A DNA stretch of 9,318 bases from Natronohydrobacter sp. GTDB lineage: Bacteria; Pseudomonadota; Alphaproteobacteria; Rhodobacterales; Rhodobacteraceae. A program made the translations under genes and the position numbers. Each line of letters opens with the position of its first letter. Position 1 is the stretch's first letter. Positions 6,600-9,318 of this stretch are shown in pieces. The notes under the pieces were generated by a model, which made no database searches, was not told where the DNA came from, and was given only the letters and a program-made list of their open reading frames with translations. The stretch spans positions 1 through 9,318 of the forward strand of contig SKGU01000364.1 in NCBI GenBank assembly GCA_007117255.1, given 5' to 3'.

Positions 6600-7472
6600 T
6601 CAGCCTTTCGAGGGGTGATAGGTGTTGAAGGCAGCAAGCTGGCGGTCCAGACCGTCAAGCCTGGCCAGCAGTGCAGGATCATCGCCGCGCGCGACAAGTG
6701 CGACCAGACATTCAGCAAGCGCAAATGCAGGTGCCATGCTGTGCAAGAACGATGCACTGTCGGTTGGAACGATCAAGGCCGGATCGCCTTGTGAAATCAA
6801 TGGGGACAGGGGTGAATCCGTCAACGCAACTACGCGCAGACCAAGCGCACGCGCCTGCATGACCGCTTCGACGACAGCACGCGTGTAAGGCGCCACCCCA
6901 CAGACAAACAGCACATCAGTATCTCGCGCCTGTGCAAAAGCGTCAAACCCTACACCGCCGACGCCATCAAGCAGAATCGCCCGATCAGAGATCAACGAAA
7001 GCGCATACCAGACATGCCACGCCACAGCGTGACTGGACCGCATTCCAAGGCTGAAGACGCGCTTGGCCTGCCCAATCAAAGCGGCGGCCCGCACCAGTGC
7101 GGCCAGCGTCGGCGGGTCGGCGAGGGCACCAACCTGCGTCGCGCAGTGTTGCACCATCGCCTGCGCCGCAGCTTCATGCGTACCAGCATGAAGCTTGTTG
7201 CGCCGCGCAGCCGTCGCAACAAGACCCGGCTGCCGTGTATGCCGCAGCGCGTCAGCATGCAGGGCGCGCACAGTGTCATAGCCGTCATACCCTAGCGCCT
7301 GCGCAAGCCGCGTCATAGTCGCGGGCTGAACCCCTGCCCGCCCTGCCTGTTCACGCATGGATAACAGCGCCACATCATGAGGATGCGCCTCGATCCAGCG
7401 TGCAGCCTTCTGCAACTGCGCAGGCAGGCTGTCGAATCGCGCGGCAAGAGTTTGAGCGAAAGGCACCATCAT
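6600..7472 (-). CDS. MurR/RpiR-family transcriptional regulator (first gene of the aminotransferase operon)
   Basis: The protein is 290 aa. Residues ~1-75 form the HTH_6 DNA-binding domain (recognition region around 36-70, 'GVQPATMTRLAQALGYDGYD'), and residues ~120-260 form the SIS-type effector domain. As in the regulator at 417-1355, it has 'APYTRAVVEAV' followed by 'ALTDSPLSPLI', so the two belong to one subfamily, and the usual SIS sugar-phosphate motif is weak ('SLGMRSSHA'). Two ATG codons occur in tandem at 7472 and 7469; AGGG lies 8 bp before the first, so either may be used. It leads the operon with the aminotransferase and CMD-family genes, and an AT-rich region with repeated ATGTTT elements lies just upstream, which would allow autoregulation. 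The effector is unknown and may be an intermediate of the pathway. Confidence 0.93.
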   Translation of the reverse strand: MMVPFAQTLAARFDSLPAQLQKAARWIEAHPHDVALLSMREQAGRAGVQPATMTRLAQALGYDGYDTVRALHADALRHTRQPGLVATAARRNKLHAGTHEAAAQAMVQHCATQVGALADPPTLAALVRAAALIGQAKRVFSLGMRSSHAVAWHVWYALSLISDRAILLDGVGGVGFDAFAQARDTDVLFVCGVAPYTRAVVEAVMQARALGLRVVALTDSPLSPLISQGDPALIVPTDSASFLHSMAPAFALAECLVALVARGDDPALLARLDGLDRQLAAFNTYHPSKG

Positions 7473-7509
7473 ACGAAAACCCTAGCACACTTGAGGCGCT
7501 TTGCAACAA

Positions 7510-7540
7510 ATGTTTTATTAAATGATCTATATGTTTCATT
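7510..7540. promoter_or_regulatory. Direct repeat upstream of the RpiR-aminotransferase operon (putative operator)
   Basis: ATGTTTTATT at 7510-7519 and ATGTTTCATT at 7531-7540 match at 9 of 10 positions and lie 21 bp apart, two turns of the helix. They sit 37-68 bp upstream of the RpiR start in an AT-rich patch that stands out from the GC-rich surroundings and probably includes the promoter. The second copy contains ATATGTTT (7529-7536), which also occurs twice before the importer operon. Confidence 0.5.
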
Positions 7541-7966
7541 CGCTTCCTGATCGCACCACGAGGCGAGCATTGACATTCAAGTTCGAGCCGGGCGCGGGCG
7601 ACAGATCGAGGGACACCGCACCTCACGACGCAGGCACTCATTTCCTGGAGGGTAATCCCTCTATTAAATGAAACCTTCTCGTATTTGGTGATCAGTGATG
7701 CGCTGACAGTATCAATCAGTGGTGCTTTGCTGCTCGTTTCGGACAAGACAGAAATGCAGGCAGAAACAATCTGCCGCGTCGATGAAGATGCATTGATGGT
7801 CTTGGGCCAGAACTGATTTTCCAGTGTCTTGCGCCGCGCTGGCACTACATGAACAAGCAGCCTACCCGACATAACCGGATTTTTGGGCGGATAGGCATTT
7901 ATAACTCCGCACGGCACTAAGCGGGCAGTCAGGCTGCGGCCAAAAGACAGGGTATGTCAGACGCTC

Positions 7967-7978
7967 TAAACGCGTTTA
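7967..7978. other. 12-bp perfect palindrome, LacI-operator-like
   Basis: TAAACGCGTTTA is a perfect palindrome, and widening it to 16 bp (7965-7980) adds only one mismatched pair. The AAACG|CGTTT core with a central CG resembles operators of LacI-family repressors. It lies 5 bp beyond the stop of the acylase-like gene, and no LacI-type gene or start codon is near. It may equally be a chance site. Confidence 0.35.
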
Positions 7979-7983
7979 CATGC

Positions 7984-9045
7984 TCAGTCTGCTGGCTGGA
8001 ACGCGAAAGCTGCCGCAGGCTCAAACAGCGCCGATACTTCACCAGACAGGATGCGCTCCATATCGAGGCCAAGGTCCAATTTCTGAATTTCCGCCCCCTC
8101 AGAAAGGTCCAGCGCATCAAGATCGACCCAGAACACACTGGGCGAGATCACGGATTCCACATAGTAACGCTTGTCCTTGTGATCAGCGACTACGCGCCAC
8201 CGCGTCGTAGACAGGTTCGGCTGATCTGCGATCGAAATACCCCAAGGCACAGAGGTCTGACGGATCACACTGAACACCGCCGCAGCGGCAATGCGTGGAT
8301 CATCGCTTTGGACGACCGAATTGATGTAAAAATTCGCCCGAACAAAACGGTCCGACGCGCGCACTGTCCCTGGCATGAATTCGCGCGGATTGACGCCGTC
8401 CCAGTATTCCAGCACGGCGAGTTGACGGTCAAAAGTGGGCTCGTTGGTCATGACCTGATAACTGCGATCATGCCAGATAACCATTTCTCCATTGACGAAT
8501 TCCAAGATGGCACTGTCCCCCGTCGCGTCCGACATCGACAGATGCACAGTTGCCGCCCGCCCTGGCGGGCCAACGGGCACTTCGCCACCAGCCACCAAAA
8601 CAGGGTTTGTCTGCAGGTCTTCGACAGCCTCTGCAACCGTAGCATAACGATCCAACAAATATTGTGGAAACACAGACAAGGAAATCAGGGGCGTTTGGCC
8701 ATCATCTTCGGGGTATGTCGCTTCGACTTCCCATTGCAGGTTCACATTCAGTCCGGCTTCATTCAAGCCATCAGCGGTCGAGATGTCGTAGCCTGTTGTG
8801 ATGAGGCTGCCATATTCAGCCACCCATTCCACCGAGCGTTCTCCCGCTGCTCCGTGACGCGCGACCCCGCGCGGCATGGCCCACAGGTTGCTGATCATCG
8901 GCAGCTTCCAGTCCATACTTCGCCCAGTCAGGATGCGGTCGTCAGGACCAAGATACACAGCGCGGGTACAGGCTGCCGCTATGTCTGCCGCCAAAAGCGC
9001 ACCAGCGCAGATCACGGCAGGGAGTGTGTTGGTCCACAGCGACAT
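7984..9045 (-). CDS. Secreted choloylglycine hydrolase / penicillin V acylase-type amidase (linear amide C-N hydrolase)
   Basis: The protein is 353 aa from the ATG at 9045, chosen for the AGGAGGA ribosome binding site and because it gives a clean signal peptide (residues 1-25). Removing this peptide exposes Cys26, the N-terminal nucleophile of the Ntn-hydrolase family. In mature numbering Cys1, Arg17 and Asp20 ('LTGRSMDW') match penicillin V acylase numbering as I recall it, and Asn176 ('VMTNEPTF'), an Asn in 'DGLNEAGL' and the Arg-rich 'SDRFVRA' motif also fit. The catalytic set is therefore complete. A periplasmic or exported location is typical of Gram-negative members, some of which cleave acyl-homoserine lactones as well as penicillin V; the bile-salt role of gut relatives is unlikely here. 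The substrate is unknown. The gene lies 60 bp after an outer-membrane protein gene, with an inverted repeat in between. Confidence 0.93.
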   Translation of the reverse strand: MSLWTNTLPAVICAGALLAADIAAACTRAVYLGPDDRILTGRSMDWKLPMISNLWAMPRGVARHGAAGERSVEWVAEYGSLITTGYDISTADGLNEAGLNVNLQWEVEATYPEDDGQTPLISLSVFPQYLLDRYATVAEAVEDLQTNPVLVAGGEVPVGPPGRAATVHLSMSDATGDSAILEFVNGEMVIWHDRSYQVMTNEPTFDRQLAVLEYWDGVNPREFMPGTVRASDRFVRANFYINSVVQSDDPRIAAAAVFSVIRQTSVPWGISIADQPNLSTTRWRVVADHKDKRYYVESVISPSVFWVDLDALDLSEGAEIQKLDLGLDMERILSGEVSALFEPAAAFAFQPAD

Positions 9046-9063
9046 GACAATCCTCCTGAATGT

Positions 9064-9082
9064 TATACTGTAGCACAGTATA
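9064..9082. promoter_or_regulatory. Perfect inverted repeat upstream of the penicillin V acylase-like gene
   Basis: TATACTGT (9064-9071) and ACAGTATA (9075-9082) are perfect 8-bp arms around AGC, 19-37 bp before the start codon. On the - strand this includes TATAAC and TATACT, usable as -10 boxes, so a bound repressor would block initiation. The short 3-bp spacer resembles operators of dimeric winged-helix repressors in general; the regulator is not identified. It shares no element with the RpiR-linked repeats. Confidence 0.6.
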
Positions 9083-9105
9083 TGAACCACTGCGTCTGGC
9101 TAGCC

Positions 9106-9318
9106 CTAGAAACGCAGGGTCGCGCCAATGATGGGGCCGCTCATACGCATATCGAACTTCGTGCCACCGTCGCGATAATCAACATGCAAGTGCCGATACC
9201 CGACAGAAAGGAATACATTCTCACGCATCTGGTAGTTTACAGTGCCCAGAAGTTGCGCCGTTCTACGCGAACCGACACCAAAGCCACCCACATCCGCATA
9301 GAGCAGCGCGGACCACCC
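9106..9318 (-). CDS. Outer-membrane beta-barrel protein, C-terminal part (5' end outside window)
   Basis: The last ~70 residues are seen; the frame is open to the window edge, so the gene starts beyond it. It shows alternating strands of a barrel: 'WSALLYADVGGFGVGS', 'VNYQMRENVFLSVGYRHLHVDY', and 'MSGPIIGATLRF'. It ends in Phe, the usual C-terminal signal for outer-membrane insertion by the BAM machinery. The 'YADVGGFGVGS ... GYR.L.VDY' pattern is common in small OmpA/porin-like barrels of Gram-negative bacteria. A GTG inside (9291) could be taken for a start, but the coding sense continues above it. It lies 60 bp before the secreted acylase-like gene on the same strand and might be co-transcribed; its role is unknown. 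Confidence 0.8.
   Translation of the reverse strand, partial: GWSALLYADVGGFGVGSRRTAQLLGTVNYQMRENVFLSVGYRHLHVDYRDGGTKFDMRMSGPIIGATLRF

Larger units (their letters stand above)
7473..7983. other. Gene-free stretch between the RpiR operon and the penicillin V acylase-like gene
   Basis: About 510 bp hold no gene that I can recognise on either strand. The right part should hold the 3' untranslated end of the acylase-like gene and the left part the promoter of the RpiR operon. An open - strand frame (about 7375-7917) crosses it but runs into the start of the RpiR gene in another frame, has no good ribosome binding site that I could see and resembles no family known to me. A decayed gene is possible. 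Small features inside are the direct repeat at 7510-7540, a GAGGG/CCCTC inverted repeat at 7648-7661 and the palindrome at 7967-7978. Confidence 0.5.

Noticed and set aside
7375..7917. A 180-codon - strand frame as a real gene
   Set aside because: It overlaps the RpiR N-terminus by about 100 bp on the same strand in another frame, its start lacks a clear ribosome binding site and the product is not recognised; kept only as an open question.
7942..7957. Terminator after the acylase-like gene (GACA/TGTC stem followed by TTTT on the - strand)
   Set aside because: The stem is only 4 bp and too weak to support a terminator call.
7929..8210. Short open frames on both strands at the end of the acylase-like gene
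   Set aside because: They overlap the C-terminal coding region of the acylase-like gene and have no family resemblance.
9064..9082. LexA (SOS) box before the acylase-like gene
   Set aside because: CTGT and ACAG are separated by 3 bp, not the spacing of the classical LexA box, and alphaproteobacterial LexA sites are of a different type.
9046..9090. Upstream ATG at 9090 for the acylase-like protein
   Set aside because: It would bury the signal peptide and the inverted repeat in coding sequence; the ATG at 9045 is preceded by AGGAGGA.
1..9318. tRNA, rRNA, CRISPR arrays, insertion sequences
   Set aside because: No cloverleaf-like sequence, regularly spaced repeats, transposase coding or terminal inverted repeats were seen by eye.

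Overview
The window looks like chromosomal DNA from an alphaproteobacterium, probably of the Rhodobacterales/Roseobacter type. That placement is an impression from moderately high GC, short ATGA-type gene overlaps, two MurR/RpiR regulators and protein flavour. No marker gene fixes the taxon. Apart from the tail of an aldehyde dehydrogenase gene on the + strand (1-309), every gene lies on the - strand, so the main block reads from right to left.

Layout from right to left: the C-terminal end of an outer-membrane beta-barrel protein (9106-9318, cut by the window edge); a secreted choloylglycine hydrolase/penicillin V acylase-type N-terminal-cysteine amidase (7984-9045) with a perfect inverted repeat just upstream; about 510 bp without a recognisable gene (7473-7983); an operon of RpiR-family regulator, class III aminotransferase and carboxymuconolactone decarboxylase-family protein (7472 to 4715); a 180-bp regulatory gap with hairpins and nested inverted repeats; then a second operon of glutamine-type ABC importer (glnH-glnP-glnQ order), peptidase C45/acyltransferase-type amidase and a second RpiR regulator (4534 to 417). 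A rho-independent terminator of the aldehyde dehydrogenase gene separates the convergent left end.

The genes suggest one catabolic theme, which is inference. A periplasmic amidase could trim N-acylated compounds and a GlnHPQ-like importer could bring an amino acid or small polar amide into the cell. A second, self-processing cytoplasmic amidase of the penicillin acyltransferase fold could then hydrolyse an amide, and a PLP transaminase could move the released amino group. The downstream aldehyde dehydrogenase might oxidise an aldehyde product, but it is convergent and may be unrelated. The two operons appear to share an upstream element (the 8-mer ATATGTTT/AAACATAT, three copies in two promoter regions), so one of the two related RpiR proteins may control both. 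The substrate cannot be read from the sequence.
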